A stretch of DNA of 64,000 nt from Nonomuraea harbinensis (GCF_019396385.1 NZ_JAHKRN010000036.1:32911-96910); one strand, 5' to 3'; positions 16,118-24,210 are shown, numbered from the stretch's first letter. Numbers and translations: made by a program. Notes: generated from the letters alone by a model not told the origin.

Positions 16118-17200
16118 TCAGCCGCACAGCTCGCCGCACCTGTTGACGACGTGGACGAAGAAGGTGTCCAGCGCGGCCGGGTGCAGTATCTCCCCAGCGA
16201 AGCGCTGCCCGTTGTCGGCGATCGCCTCCGCCTCCTCCGGATGCTCGGCCAGCCGTTCATGGACTTTCAGCAGATCCGACAGGTCATGCCGGACGGGTGC
16301 GTAGTGGACCCACGGTTTCAGCCCCGCGTAGAAGAACTGGCTCCACTGAGCTTGCAGCAGCAGGACAGATCTCGAAGCCAGGATCGTGGGCACGCGTTTC
16401 CACGCCGCCACCGCGCCGTCCAGCGAGATCAGGTACTTGTAGCGTACGAAGCCCTCGGCGGGCACTTCTTCCGCGGGGTCGCCGAACAGCTCCCGCAGGT
16501 GGCGTCGCAGCGCGAGCGCGGACTCGCTGTCGGTCAGGTTGTCGTACGTGATGAGGCGCGCGTCCAGCACCTCGGGGTGCTTGCGCGAGGCCATCAGCAG
16601 CGCGTAGCGGGCGAAGTCGCGCCGGTTGCCGAAGTTCGGGTATCCGGGACCCGACAGCGTGCCCCGCCATTTGATCAGGCCGAGGCGCCGCTCGAACGGG
16701 ATCGCCGCGGACGCCTTCGCGATGGCGGCGAGCTCGCCGGCGTACCGGGGCCCGAGAATGGCGAAGTCGGGGATGAGGATGGAGTGCGCGCTGATGTCGT
16801 CGCCGTCACGCCGGTCACATCTCAGCAGCGGCGCCCTCCTGAGGAACTGGACGAACTCGGCCCGGCCGGCAGGGGACACGTACACGCTGTCGCTCAGCAG
16901 CACGAAGAAGTCCGCGCGGTGACGTATCCGGGGAAGCGTGCGCCGCAGGGCGGGCAGGAGGGAATCCGTCAGCCTGTGCCGCGATATGGGTTTGTCCACG
17001 ACCACGCGCACATCGAGCTCCTGAGCGCTGATCCGGCAGCGCACGATCAATGACGGGCGGGACAGCGTTCCCGGTGCGGCCAAGAACGCTTCGAAATCGT
17101 CCAGGACGGATTTCTCGCAGCCACTCTTGGCGAGATGCCGGAACTGCTCCTGCTGTCGAGCACGAATCGCTGCCATCGCTTCCGAAGGCATGGAGCTCAC
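16118..17200 (-). CDS. GT90-family (CAP10/Rumi-like) glycosyltransferase
   Basis: This 360-residue protein carries GT90 hallmarks: the WRGTLSGPGY / NFGNRRDFARYALLMASRK region and the nucleotide-sugar box YKYLISLDGAVAAWKRVPT. The C-terminal signature FFYAGLKPWVHYAPV-DLSDLL follows. GT90 enzymes transfer glucose, xylose or related sugars, for example in eukaryotic POGLUT and bacterial LpsA-type proteins. GTG 17200 and ATG 17191 are equally possible starts. It is co-directional with the PIG-L gene, 56 bases upstream. A second glycosylation of the cluster product is likely; the acceptor is unknown. Confidence 0.85.
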   Translation of the reverse strand: MSSMPSEAMAAIRARQQEQFRHLAKSGCEKSVLDDFEAFLAAPGTLSRPSLIVRCRISAQELDVRVVVDKPISRHRLTDSLLPALRRTLPRIRHRADFFVLLSDSVYVSPAGRAEFVQFLRRAPLLRCDRRDGDDISAHSILIPDFAILGPRYAGELAAIAKASAAIPFERRLGLIKWRGTLSGPGYPNFGNRRDFARYALLMASRKHPEVLDARLITYDNLTDSESALALRRHLRELFGDPAEEVPAEGFVRYKYLISLDGAVAAWKRVPTILASRSVLLLQAQWSQFFYAGLKPWVHYAPVRHDLSDLLKVHERLAEHPEEAEAIADNGQRFAGEILHPAALDTFFVHVVNRCGELCG

Positions 17201-17256
17201 GACAGAAGATTACCCCGCCGAGGGAACCGATCAAGATCGAATAACGGCCGGTCCGG

Positions 17257-17931
17257 CTAATCGTGGATGACGCGTGCTATCTCGAAGGCCTCGGCCAAGG
17301 GGGCGGCCACCTGACTGCCGCGATATGCGGCCAATACCCGCACGCCATTCTCACTTCGCGGGAGCGGCCATTCCTCCACCTCCCCGCCGTACGCGCGCAG
17401 CGCCGCCAGTTTGCGTTCGAGATGCTTCTCGGAGACGACCTGCCAGCAGTTGGGGGAGAACGCCGGCCGCAGGCCGGACGCCTCGCCCCAGTCGGTCGCC
17501 GACCGCACCTCGACGCACCGGATCTCGGTGACGCCGGTGCGCCCCGGACGGGCCGCCACCCGCACCGCGGAGCTCACCAGGCGGTGGTCCTGGTTGAGAT
17601 CGCTGAGGCTGGTGGTGAACACGGTGTCCGGGCCGAAGAGCCGGATCTCCGCCTCGATCGTACGGTTGAGTTCGAGCTGACCCACCTGGTCGAGCCGGTT
17701 GTCGCCATAGCCGTGGACGCTGACCTCCTCGATGCCGAGGATGCCGGCGGCCTTCTCGATCGCCCCGGCGCGGTCGGTCGCGCCGCCCCCGGTGGGGTCG
17801 CGGGAGCCGTCGTCGCGGGTCAGGACGCACAGCCGGATGCGCACGCCCGCCTCGCTCAGCCGCGCGAGTGTGGCGCCGGCGCCCAGGGTCTCGTCATCGC
17901 CGTGCGCGACGACCACCAGCAGTCTCCTCAA
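17257..17931 (-). CDS. PIG-L (LmbE-like) family deacetylase
   Basis: The motif AHGDDETLGAG (His10, Asp12, Asp13, Glu14) and the distal DLNQDHRLV box give the zinc site of the PIG-L/MshB/LmbE family, which removes N-acetyl groups from GlcNAc-containing substrates. I chose TTG 17931 as the start. It sits four bases after a perfect AGGAGG and immediately before the first conserved strand. A GTG at 18006 would extend the protein but lacks a ribosome site. The product is 224 residues. In context it would free an amine on a sugar added by one of the two glycosyltransferases (inference). Confidence 0.88.
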   Translation of the reverse strand: MRRLLVVVAHGDDETLGAGATLARLSEAGVRIRLCVLTRDDGSRDPTGGGATDRAGAIEKAAGILGIEEVSVHGYGDNRLDQVGQLELNRTIEAEIRLFGPDTVFTTSLSDLNQDHRLVSSAVRVAARPGRTGVTEIRCVEVRSATDWGEASGLRPAFSPNCWQVVSEKHLERKLAALRAYGGEVEEWPLPRSENGVRVLAAYRGSQVAAPLAEAFEIARVIHD

Positions 17932-18009
17932 TCCGCCTCCTGCTTTTCGGCCGCTGAGTAATCCGCCGAATGTCCGGGGAGTTTCCGGTCGGCGCGCACA
18001 GGCCACGGC

Positions 18010-18030
18010 AGAGCATTTCGATTATGCTCT
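18010..18030. promoter_or_regulatory. Inverted repeat between divergent PIG-L and epimerase genes
   Basis: AGAGCAT and ATGCTCT form perfect seven-base arms around TTCGATT in an AT-rich gap 50 bases before the epimerase start. The symmetry, 14-base centre-to-centre arm spacing and divergent location fit a dimeric regulator operator. No cognate regulator is identified. Confidence 0.4.
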
Positions 18031-18079
18031 ATGAATCGTATGCGTCACGGCTGCCCATCCATTTCTGCCAGGAACAACC

Positions 18080-19039
18080 GTGAGATACCTGATCACTGGA
18101 GGGGCCGGCTTCATCGGATCCCATCTCGGTGAAGCGGTCCTCGCACAAGGCCATTCCGTGGTCGTCCTGGACGACCTGTCCACGGGCCACAACCTCGCCG
18201 CGCACACGGCCGGCGGGTGCTTCACCTTCGTCAAGGGCTCGGTGCTGGACGAAGGGCTGGTGGCGGAGCTGGTCGAGGGCTGCGACGTGGTCGTGCACCT
18301 GGCGGCGGCGGTCGGCGTCCGGCTGATCGTGAGCCGGACGCTCGGTTCGCTGATCACCAACGTGCGCGGCACGCAGGTGGTCATGCAGGCGGCCGACGCC
18401 TTTCGCAAGAAGGTCCTGCTGGCCAGCACGAGCGAGGTCTACGGCCAGAGCCGGGAGATGCCGTTGCGGGAGGACGCGAACCACGTGCTGGGCCGGCCCG
18501 AGGTCGCCCGCTGGTCCTACAGCCTGGCGAAGGCCGTGGACGAGTGCCTGGTCAACGCCTATCACCGGGAGCGCGGGCTGGACACGATCATCGTGCGCTT
18601 CTTCAACACCGTGGGCCCCCGGCAGAGCCCGGCCTACGGCATGGTGGTGCCCCGGCTGGTCCGCCAGGCCGTGGCGAACGAGCCGGTCACCATCTACGGC
18701 GACGGCAGCCAGACCCGGTGCTTCCTGCATGTCAACGACGCGGTGACCGCGATGCTCCTGCTGCTGGAGAACGAGCGGTCGATCGGCGGCACGTTCAACC
18801 TCGGGTCGTCGGAGGAGACGAGCATCCTGGATCTCGGCAGACGCGTCATCGAGCTCGCGGGCTCGGACTCGGAAATCGTCTTCGTCCCGCACGAGGAGGT
18901 GTACGGACCGCACTCGGAGGAGCCGCTGCAACGGGTGCCGGACACCGGGCGCCTGCGGACCCTGACGGGATGGCGGTCGACGCACTCTCTGGACGACGTG
19001 CTGCGGGACGTGATCGCCGAGGTCCGCGCCGAGGGATGA
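18080..19039 (+). CDS. NAD-dependent epimerase/dehydratase (nucleotide-sugar modifying SDR)
   Basis: This 319-residue extended SDR has a GGAGFIG motif at residues 7-13. The catalytic pair is Tyr147 and Lys151 in YSLAK, and the substrate region reads FFNTVGPRQSPAYG, then IYGDGSQTRCFLHVND. These features are shared by UDP-glucose 4-epimerases, UDP-glucuronate decarboxylases and dTDP-sugar enzymes, and subfamily cannot be assigned safely. It probably supplies or remodels a sugar donor for the glycosyltransferases at 9392 and 16118. It is the last intact gene of the biosynthetic locus; degraded gene pieces follow directly. Confidence 0.88.
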   Translation: MRYLITGGAGFIGSHLGEAVLAQGHSVVVLDDLSTGHNLAAHTAGGCFTFVKGSVLDEGLVAELVEGCDVVVHLAAAVGVRLIVSRTLGSLITNVRGTQVVMQAADAFRKKVLLASTSEVYGQSREMPLREDANHVLGRPEVARWSYSLAKAVDECLVNAYHRERGLDTIIVRFFNTVGPRQSPAYGMVVPRLVRQAVANEPVTIYGDGSQTRCFLHVNDAVTAMLLLLENERSIGGTFNLGSSEETSILDLGRRVIELAGSDSEIVFVPHEEVYGPHSEEPLQRVPDTGRLRTLTGWRSTHSLDDVLRDVIAEVRAEG

Positions 19040-19085
19040 GAAGCGCCGGCGCGGCCGGCCGTACGAGGCGGGCATGTCGTCGACG

Positions 19086-19283
19086 TCATGCGCGGGTGCC
19101 GGGCGTGTCGCAGCCGCCGCCGTTGTCGCGCTGGTGTCCGCGGCGGGCGTCGCGGTCGAAGATGCCCAGAATCTCACACGGTCCGCCTTCGGCGCCGATG
19201 GCGTGCGGCAGCATGGTGGGGAACTCGGCGGCCTGGTTGGTCTCAAGACGGAAGCGCCGGTGCCCCAGCAGCTCCCGCTCGAC
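19086..19283 (-). pseudogene. Fragment of a cupin-domain protein gene (3' part)
   Basis: On the minus strand the reading frame contains a cupin-like end: FRLETNQAAEFPTMLPHAI, then GPCEILGIFDRD, and stops at 19086. No upstream half is present; at about 19284 it abuts the plus-strand MFS fragment. It appears to be the remaining 3' end of a truncated gene. Confidence 0.5.
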
Positions 19284-19793
19284 CATGGCTGCGGGCATCG
19301 CGCTGGCCCTCATGGCCCTGTTCGTCTCCGCCGACGGCGGCTACCTGACCATCCTGCCCGGCATGCTCGCCATGGGCATCGGCATGGGCCTGTCGATGGC
19401 CCCCTCCACCGAGGCCATCACCAGTTCCCTGCCGCGCGAGAAGCAGGGTGTCGCGTCCGCGCTCAACGACGTCACCCGCGAGTTCGGCACCGCCCTCGGC
19501 GTCGCCCTGCTGGGAGCGCTGCTGTCCGCCGGCTACCGCGGCGCCGTGGACGACCGCCTGCGGGGCATTCCCCAGGGTCTCGCGGACACCGCGCGCAGGT
19601 GTCGCCAACGCCGTCGAGGCGGCCGGCAGCGCGGGCCCGCACGCGCAGGACCTGGTCCACGCCGCCCGGCAGTCCTTCGTCGACGGCTGGCAGCAGGCCA
19701 TGTGGGCGGGCGTCGCCGTCATGGGCGCGCTGTTCGTCTACGTCGCCCTGCGCGGACCGAAGGCTCCGCCCCCGCGGCTTCCTCGGGGGCCCC
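19284..19793 (+). pseudogene. Fragment of an MFS (DHA2-type) drug exporter gene, frameshifted
   Basis: The plus strand encodes MFS helices (LPGMLAMGIGMGLSMAPSTE, LPREKQGVASALNDVTREFG). The frame then shifts near 19600 and continues with the exporter's final segment (SFVDGWQQAMWAGVAVMGAL). Only the C-terminal part of a typical 14-helix exporter is present and it is interrupted, so it is non-functional. It borders the RidA gene at 19795. Together with the cupin fragment it marks a deletion scar at the edge of the biosynthetic locus. Confidence 0.75.
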
Positions 19794-19794
19794 T

Positions 19795-20205
19795 TCAGTC
19801 GAGGACTGCTTCCGCCTCCACCTCCACCAGCACGTCGGGCTCGAAGAGGTAGTCCACGCCGATCGCCGAGAGCGGCGGCAACGGCTGGGGGATCCCCAGT
19901 TCGTCCACCACGCTCTCGATGCCCGCCATGAACTCGGTGTACTTCTCCGGCTGCCAGCCGGTGACGAAGAACCGGAGGCGTACGACGTCGGAGAAGCTCG
20001 CTCCCGCGCCCGCCAGACCACGGGCCGTACTGCGCAGAGCGTGCGCGATCTGCCCCGCCAAGTCGCCCGTGGCGACCTTGTTCCCCTGCTCGTCTCGCGC
20101 GACCTGGCCGGCGACGTGGACGTGTCGCGTGCCTGTGGAGACCGAGACATGGTGGTAGGGAACCGGCTGGAACATGCCTTCTGGGGTGAAAAGCTCAACG
20201 GTCAT
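19795..20205 (-). CDS. RidA/YjgF-family protein
   Basis: This 136-residue Rid protein has typical family stretches: VSVSTGTRHVHVAGQVARDE, a central QIAHALRSTARGLAGAGASF, and the C-terminal PPLSAIGVDYLFEPDVLVEVE. RidA proteins hydrolyse reactive enamine/imine intermediates; the conserved arginine of canonical RidA is not evident, so it may be a Rid-like subfamily member. ATG 20205 was chosen because GAAGGA lies six bases upstream. It is divergent from the HxlR regulator at 20285, which probably controls it. Confidence 0.88.
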   Translation of the reverse strand: MTVELFTPEGMFQPVPYHHVSVSTGTRHVHVAGQVARDEQGNKVATGDLAGQIAHALRSTARGLAGAGASFSDVVRLRFFVTGWQPEKYTEFMAGIESVVDELGIPQPLPPLSAIGVDYLFEPDVLVEVEAEAVLD

Positions 20206-20230
20206 GAGATGTCCTTCTCTGTGCGAAATC

Positions 20231-20249
20231 AGGTATCTCATGTATACCT
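20231..20249. promoter_or_regulatory. Putative HxlR operator
   Basis: AGGTAT and ATACCT form perfect six-base arms around seven bases, in the 79-base gap between ridA and the HxlR gene. HxlR-type regulators bind such short palindromes overlapping their own divergent promoters. Assignment rests on location and symmetry. Confidence 0.45.
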
Positions 20250-20284
20250 AGTACAGAAAGGCCACCTCAACGAGACCAGGTGTC

Positions 20285-20665
20285 ATGAACGAAACCACCG
20301 CGGCCCAGGCCGGACACCCACCGATCGCCCGCGAACATCGGGAGCTGCTGGATCAGGTGCTCGACAAATGGTCGCTGCTGGTGCTCGACAGGCTCTGTGA
20401 AAGCCCCCGGCGCTTCAACGAGCTGCGGCGGGTGATCCCCACGGTCTCGCAGAAGTCCCTGACAGCCGCGCTGCGCAGGCTGGAGCGCAACGGCATGGTG
20501 GACCGCGTGGTGATCGCCACCCGCCCGGTCGCCGTCGAATATCGCATCTCCGCGTTGGGAAAGACCCTCCAGGACCTCGTCGACGCGCTGCTGGGCTGGG
20601 CGACGGTCACCATGCCGGAGGTCGAGCGCGCCCGCGAGGCGTTCGACGCCGAGCACGGGGAGTGA
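20285..20665 (+). CDS. HxlR-family transcriptional regulator
   Basis: This 126-residue protein is a winged-helix regulator of the HxlR/MarR-like class. It has the family core DKWSLLVLDRLCESPRRFNE, then TVSQKSLTAALRRLERNGMV and VEYRISALGKTL. No cysteine is present, unlike redox-sensing YodB-type members, so it probably responds to a ligand. It is divergent from the RidA gene across a palindromic operator. It likely represses that gene and itself. Confidence 0.92.
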   Translation: MNETTAAQAGHPPIAREHRELLDQVLDKWSLLVLDRLCESPRRFNELRRVIPTVSQKSLTAALRRLERNGMVDRVVIATRPVAVEYRISALGKTLQDLVDALLGWATVTMPEVERAREAFDAEHGE

Positions 20666-20784
20666 CCACGGTAGGTCGTCCTGCTGAATAGGGCCCCACA
20701 CCCGCGCGCTGCGGGATCCGAACCTGCCCTGGCTTCGCGCGGCGACGGTTCACGCCGATCCGGACGGCCCGCCGGGCACAGGTC

Positions 20785-21396
20785 CTAGCGCCGCGATCCG
20801 GTCCGGTCCTCTCCGGGCGCCGATCCTCCCGCCAGGGCGCCGAAGACGAGGCGGATCATCGAGCGGGCCAGGGCCTCCGGGTCTCCGTCCGTGCTTTCCG
20901 GCAAGGCGCCGCTCAGCCACAGGGTGGTGAAGCCGTGGGCCAGCGACCAGGCGGCGACCGTGGTGGTCCGGTCGTGTTCCGGGCCCGGCGACAGCGAGTG
21001 GGCGCTGGTGATGAGCACGTCCGCGGCGCGCTGGTGCGCGGACTGGACGCTGGGATCGTCGACGCGGTAGAGCTCGGGCCGGAACATCACCTCGAAGTAG
21101 GGCCGGTGGTCGAGGGCGAAGCGGAGGTAGGCGACGCCGACCTCCCACACGTCGGCGGCCGCGCTCTCGAGAGCGTCGGCGAACATGGCGAAGCCCTCGG
21201 CGGCCACGGCCGTCAGCAGGCCTTGCTTGTCACCGAAGTGGTAGGCGGGAGCGGCGTGAGAGACGCCGGCGCGGCGGGCCAGCTCGCGCAGACTCCATCC
21301 GGCCGGGCCGGATTCGCCGATGGCCTGGAGCGCGGCGTCGATGATGACGCGCCGCAGGTTGCCGTGGTGGTAGGACGGCTGGCTGATGTTCCCCAC
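20785..21396 (-). CDS. TetR-family transcriptional regulator
   Basis: The N-terminal helix-turn-helix (YHHGNLRRVIIDAALQAIGE, then WSLRELARRAGVSHAAPAYHF) is typical of TetR proteins, followed by an all-helical ligand domain (TetR_C_33-like). About 203 residues from GTG 21396. The start is uncertain, since the frame remains open upstream to 21483 and no ideal ribosome site exists. It is divergent from the DoxX gene and probably controls the DoxX-VOC pair through the inverted repeat at 21461-21493. Confidence 0.88.
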   Translation of the reverse strand: MGNISQPSYHHGNLRRVIIDAALQAIGESGPAGWSLRELARRAGVSHAAPAYHFGDKQGLLTAVAAEGFAMFADALESAAADVWEVGVAYLRFALDHRPYFEVMFRPELYRVDDPSVQSAHQRAADVLITSAHSLSPGPEHDRTTTVAAWSLAHGFTTLWLSGALPESTDGDPEALARSMIRLVFGALAGGSAPGEDRTGSRR

Positions 21397-21460
21397 CTCC
21401 GCGTTCCGGTGATCGACGTGACGGCCACACCCTAGCTTGACATTGACAAGATGGCGAACC

Positions 21461-21493
21461 TCCTCCAATCTATCCGGTGACAAGATTGGAGGA
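21461..21493. promoter_or_regulatory. Perfect 11-base inverted repeat over the DoxX translation start region
   Basis: TCCTCCAATCT and AGATTGGAGGA form perfect arms around an 11-base centre. A TTGACA hexamer lies at 21443-21448 just upstream. The right arm contains the GGAGG ribosome site of the DoxX gene (ATG 21498). It is most likely the TetR operator; in RNA it could also mask the ribosome site. Confidence 0.55.
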
Positions 21494-21497
21494 CGGG

Positions 21498-21938
21498 ATG
21501 GTTCCGTTCATCGCCCTCACCGGCGGCTTCGTCGTCCTGCGGCTCATCGGCCTGGCCGGCATCGACGCGCTGGACACCTGGCAACCGGCCCTGCGAGGCG
21601 CTCTGGCCCTGATGTTCGTCTTCACCGGCGTGCCCCACTTCCTGCCCTCATGGCGCCGCGACTTCGTCGCGATGATCCCGCCGTCGTTCCCGCGCCCGGC
21701 CCTGCTGGTCACTCTCACCGGTGTGCTGGAGCTGGCCGGCGCCGTGGGGTTGCTGTTCGCGCCGGTCGCGCCGTACGCGGCGATCGGGCTGGCGCTGCTG
21801 ATGATCGCCATGTTTCCCGCCAACGTCTCGGCGGCCCGCCGCGGCCTCACCCTGGCCGGGAAACCCGTGACCCCGCTGCCGGCCCGCACAGCCCTTCAAG
21901 TGCTCTTCATCGCCGCCGCCGTCGCAGCGGCCGCGTGA
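21498..21938 (+). CDS. DoxX-like integral membrane protein
   Basis: This 146-residue protein has four predicted membrane helices and the DoxX-type VFTGVPHFLPSWRRDF and LTGVLELAGAVGLLF stretches. DoxX-like proteins have been linked to redox or quinone-related functions, but their biochemistry is poorly defined. The start is set by GGAGG six bases upstream. It is divergent from the TetR gene and followed after 41 bases by the VOC protein, probably as an operon. Confidence 0.85.
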   Translation: MVPFIALTGGFVVLRLIGLAGIDALDTWQPALRGALALMFVFTGVPHFLPSWRRDFVAMIPPSFPRPALLVTLTGVLELAGAVGLLFAPVAPYAAIGLALLMIAMFPANVSAARRGLTLAGKPVTPLPARTALQVLFIAAAVAAAA

Positions 21939-21979
21939 CACCCCTCGCGACATCATCAGGAACCGAGCAAGGACAACGC

Positions 21980-22867
21980 ATGCCGACCGAACACACCGCC
22001 GACATCGACTACATCGACCACACGGTGCTCATCACCACCGACCTCGCCGCGACCTGCGCCCGCTATGAGGCCCTCGGCTTCACCCTCAGCCCCGTCTCGC
22101 CCCACCGACTCGCCGAACGGCCCGGGGGTCCGCTCCTGCCCACCTGTACAGCCAACCGGTGCGCCTACTTCGGGCAGTCGTTCATCGAACTGCTCGGCAT
22201 CGTCGATCCCGCCGCTCCCGACCCCTGGGGCGTCCATCAGCTACGCCGGACGTACCGCGGTCTGCTGATGACCCTCGGCTCGCGGGACGTGGCCGCCACC
22301 GAAGAACGGCTGCGCGCCGCGGGCCTGGTCTCCACCGGAATCCGCGCACTGGAACGGGAGGTCTCCACCCCCGACGGCCCGCGGACCGTCCGCGCCGACA
22401 GCGTCCGCATCGATGCCGCCCACACCCCCGAAGGGGCGCTTCAGGCCACCCGGCATCTCACCCCGCAGTACGTCCACCAGCCGCGCTACCTCGATCACCC
22501 CAACGGCGCGATCGGACTGCACAGCGTGCTGCTCGTCGTGCCCGACGACGAGATGGACGGCCACGAAGAGCGCTACGCCCGCATGCTGGACGCCGACGTG
22601 TGGATCGACGGCCCCAAGCGTGTGCTCCCCATGCGGCACGGACGAGTGGAGATCATCCCGCAGTCCTCGCTCGACGACTTCCTTCCCGGACACGCCGTGC
22701 CCGCCCTGCCTCTGCTGGCCGCCCATACCGTCGCGGTCCGCGACCTGACCTCCGCCCGAACGCTCATCGAAGGCAACCTGATCCCCACCCACACCACCCC
22801 CGGCGGCTTCTACGTCACCGCTGACGACGCCCATGGAGTGCCGCTCGCCTTCACCCGGGGGCGATGA
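21980..22867 (+). CDS. VOC-superfamily (glyoxalase-like) protein
   Basis: This 295-residue protein has a glyoxalase_3-type arrangement. An N-terminal YIDHTVLITTDLAATCARYE module with a candidate metal His is followed by a second half beginning IGLHSVLLVVPDDEMDGHEE. These proteins are metal-dependent lyases, dioxygenases or resistance proteins, and the reaction here is unknown. AGGACA-type spacing upstream of the ATG is weak. It is probably co-transcribed with the DoxX gene under the TetR regulator. Confidence 0.8.
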   Translation: MPTEHTADIDYIDHTVLITTDLAATCARYEALGFTLSPVSPHRLAERPGGPLLPTCTANRCAYFGQSFIELLGIVDPAAPDPWGVHQLRRTYRGLLMTLGSRDVAATEERLRAAGLVSTGIRALEREVSTPDGPRTVRADSVRIDAAHTPEGALQATRHLTPQYVHQPRYLDHPNGAIGLHSVLLVVPDDEMDGHEERYARMLDADVWIDGPKRVLPMRHGRVEIIPQSSLDDFLPGHAVPALPLLAAHTVAVRDLTSARTLIEGNLIPTHTTPGGFYVTADDAHGVPLAFTRGR

Positions 22868-22949
22868 GCTCTGGAGATCGACCTTTCGGCCGAGGGCGAT
22901 GGACTCGCGGCCGATGCCGGCGCCGATCCGGAACCGCAAGATCGACTCC

Positions 22950-24125
22950 ATGGCACACGACAGTACCCATCAAGCGCGAAGAAGGCCCGTACTCGTGGCC
23001 GCGGTCGCCGGACTACTCGCTCTCACGGCCTCCATCGTCTCGGCGCCGGCCTCCGCCGCCGCGGCGCCCGGCACGCCGTATCTCCCGAAGCCGACCGGCC
23101 CTCACCGCGTCGGCACGACCTCCCTGCACCTGACCGACACCACCCGCCCTGACCCGTGGGTCCCCGCGGCCAAGGCGAGGGAGCTCATGGTCTCCCTCTG
23201 GTATCCGACGGTGGCGCGTGCCGGGCGGCGCGCACCGTACGTCACGCCCAAGGAATCGGAGCTGCTCCTGAAGGGCTCGGGGATCAAGGAACTGGATAAC
23301 GTACCGCCAGAAGCGCTGAGCCGGACGCGGACGAACGCCCTCACCGGCGCCGAGCCGTCGGGGCGCCGGCGCAGTCTGCCGCTCGTGGTGCTGTCGCCCG
23401 GCTTCACCTGGCCTCGCAGCTCGCTCACGGGTCTGGCCGAGGACCTGGCGAGCAGAGGGTACGTGGTGGCCAGTATTGACCACACCTACGAGAACTTCGC
23501 CACCACCTTCCCCGACGGGAGGGTCGCCACCTGCGCCGCCTGCGAGAACGTCAACGACGACGACTTCGGCGAGAAGGTGATCCGGAGCCGGGCGATCGAC
23601 ATCCCCTTCGTGCTCGACCAGTTGACCGGTCCGCGGCCCACGTGGAAAGGCAGCGCCCTGATCAATCCGGCCCGGATCGCGATGGCGGGCCAGTCGATCG
23701 GCGGGGCCGCCGCCCCGGAGACGATGCTGAAGGACTCCCGGGTGCGCGCCGGGATCAACATGGACGGCAGCATGTTCCTCCCGATCCCCGAGAGCGGACT
23801 GGCGCGACCGTTCATGTTGATGGGCGCCCCCTCGGACGACAGCACCTGGAAGCGTGACTGGGAGCACCTGACCGGGTGGAAACGCTGGCTGGTGGTGAAG
23901 GGCGCGCTGCATCCGTCCTTCACCGACTACGACATGCTGCTCCAGCAGCTCGGCGTGGACCTCGGCGGCGGCCTGAAGGAAACCCGCTCGATGGACATCA
24001 CCCGCAAGTACGTCGCCGCCTTCTTCGATCTGCACCTGCGCGGCAAGGCGCAGCCCTTGCTGGACAAGCCCTCCCCGCGCTACCCCGAGGTCCGATTCTG
24101 CGCACCGTCGGCCGAGAACTGCTGA
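22950..24125 (+). CDS. Secreted alpha/beta hydrolase (PAF-acetylhydrolase/lipase-like)
   Basis: This 391-residue protein starts with an Arg-rich n-region, a hydrophobic core (VLVAAVAGLLALTASIVS) and an Ala-rich cleavage region, so it is exported. The alpha/beta hydrolase core includes LPLVVLSPGFTWPRSS (oxyanion region), the nucleophile elbow MAGQSIGGAAAPE, and a candidate His in KGALHPSFTDYD. The closest known type is the plasma PAF-acetylhydrolase isoform II/dienelactone-like esterase group. The esterase substrate is unknown. It stands alone between the VOC gene and a convergent M28 peptidase. Confidence 0.85.
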   Translation: MAHDSTHQARRRPVLVAAVAGLLALTASIVSAPASAAAAPGTPYLPKPTGPHRVGTTSLHLTDTTRPDPWVPAAKARELMVSLWYPTVARAGRRAPYVTPKESELLLKGSGIKELDNVPPEALSRTRTNALTGAEPSGRRRSLPLVVLSPGFTWPRSSLTGLAEDLASRGYVVASIDHTYENFATTFPDGRVATCAACENVNDDDFGEKVIRSRAIDIPFVLDQLTGPRPTWKGSALINPARIAMAGQSIGGAAAPETMLKDSRVRAGINMDGSMFLPIPESGLARPFMLMGAPSDDSTWKRDWEHLTGWKRWLVVKGALHPSFTDYDMLLQQLGVDLGGGLKETRSMDITRKYVAAFFDLHLRGKAQPLLDKPSPRYPEVRFCAPSAENC

Positions 24126-24182
24126 CGTCCCGCTATCGGCCGCGCGGTCCAGGACGCTCCGCCGCCCGCCCTGTACGGGTTC

Positions 24183-24210
24183 GAGGCTGGTCGACATCAA
24201 GACCAGCCTC
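24183..24210. terminator. Hairpin between convergent hydrolase and M28 genes
   Basis: GAGGCTGGTC and GACCAGCCTC pair perfectly (ten bases) around an eight-base loop in the 112-base gap between converging genes. No T-run follows on either strand, as is common for actinomycete bidirectional terminators. Confidence 0.6.
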
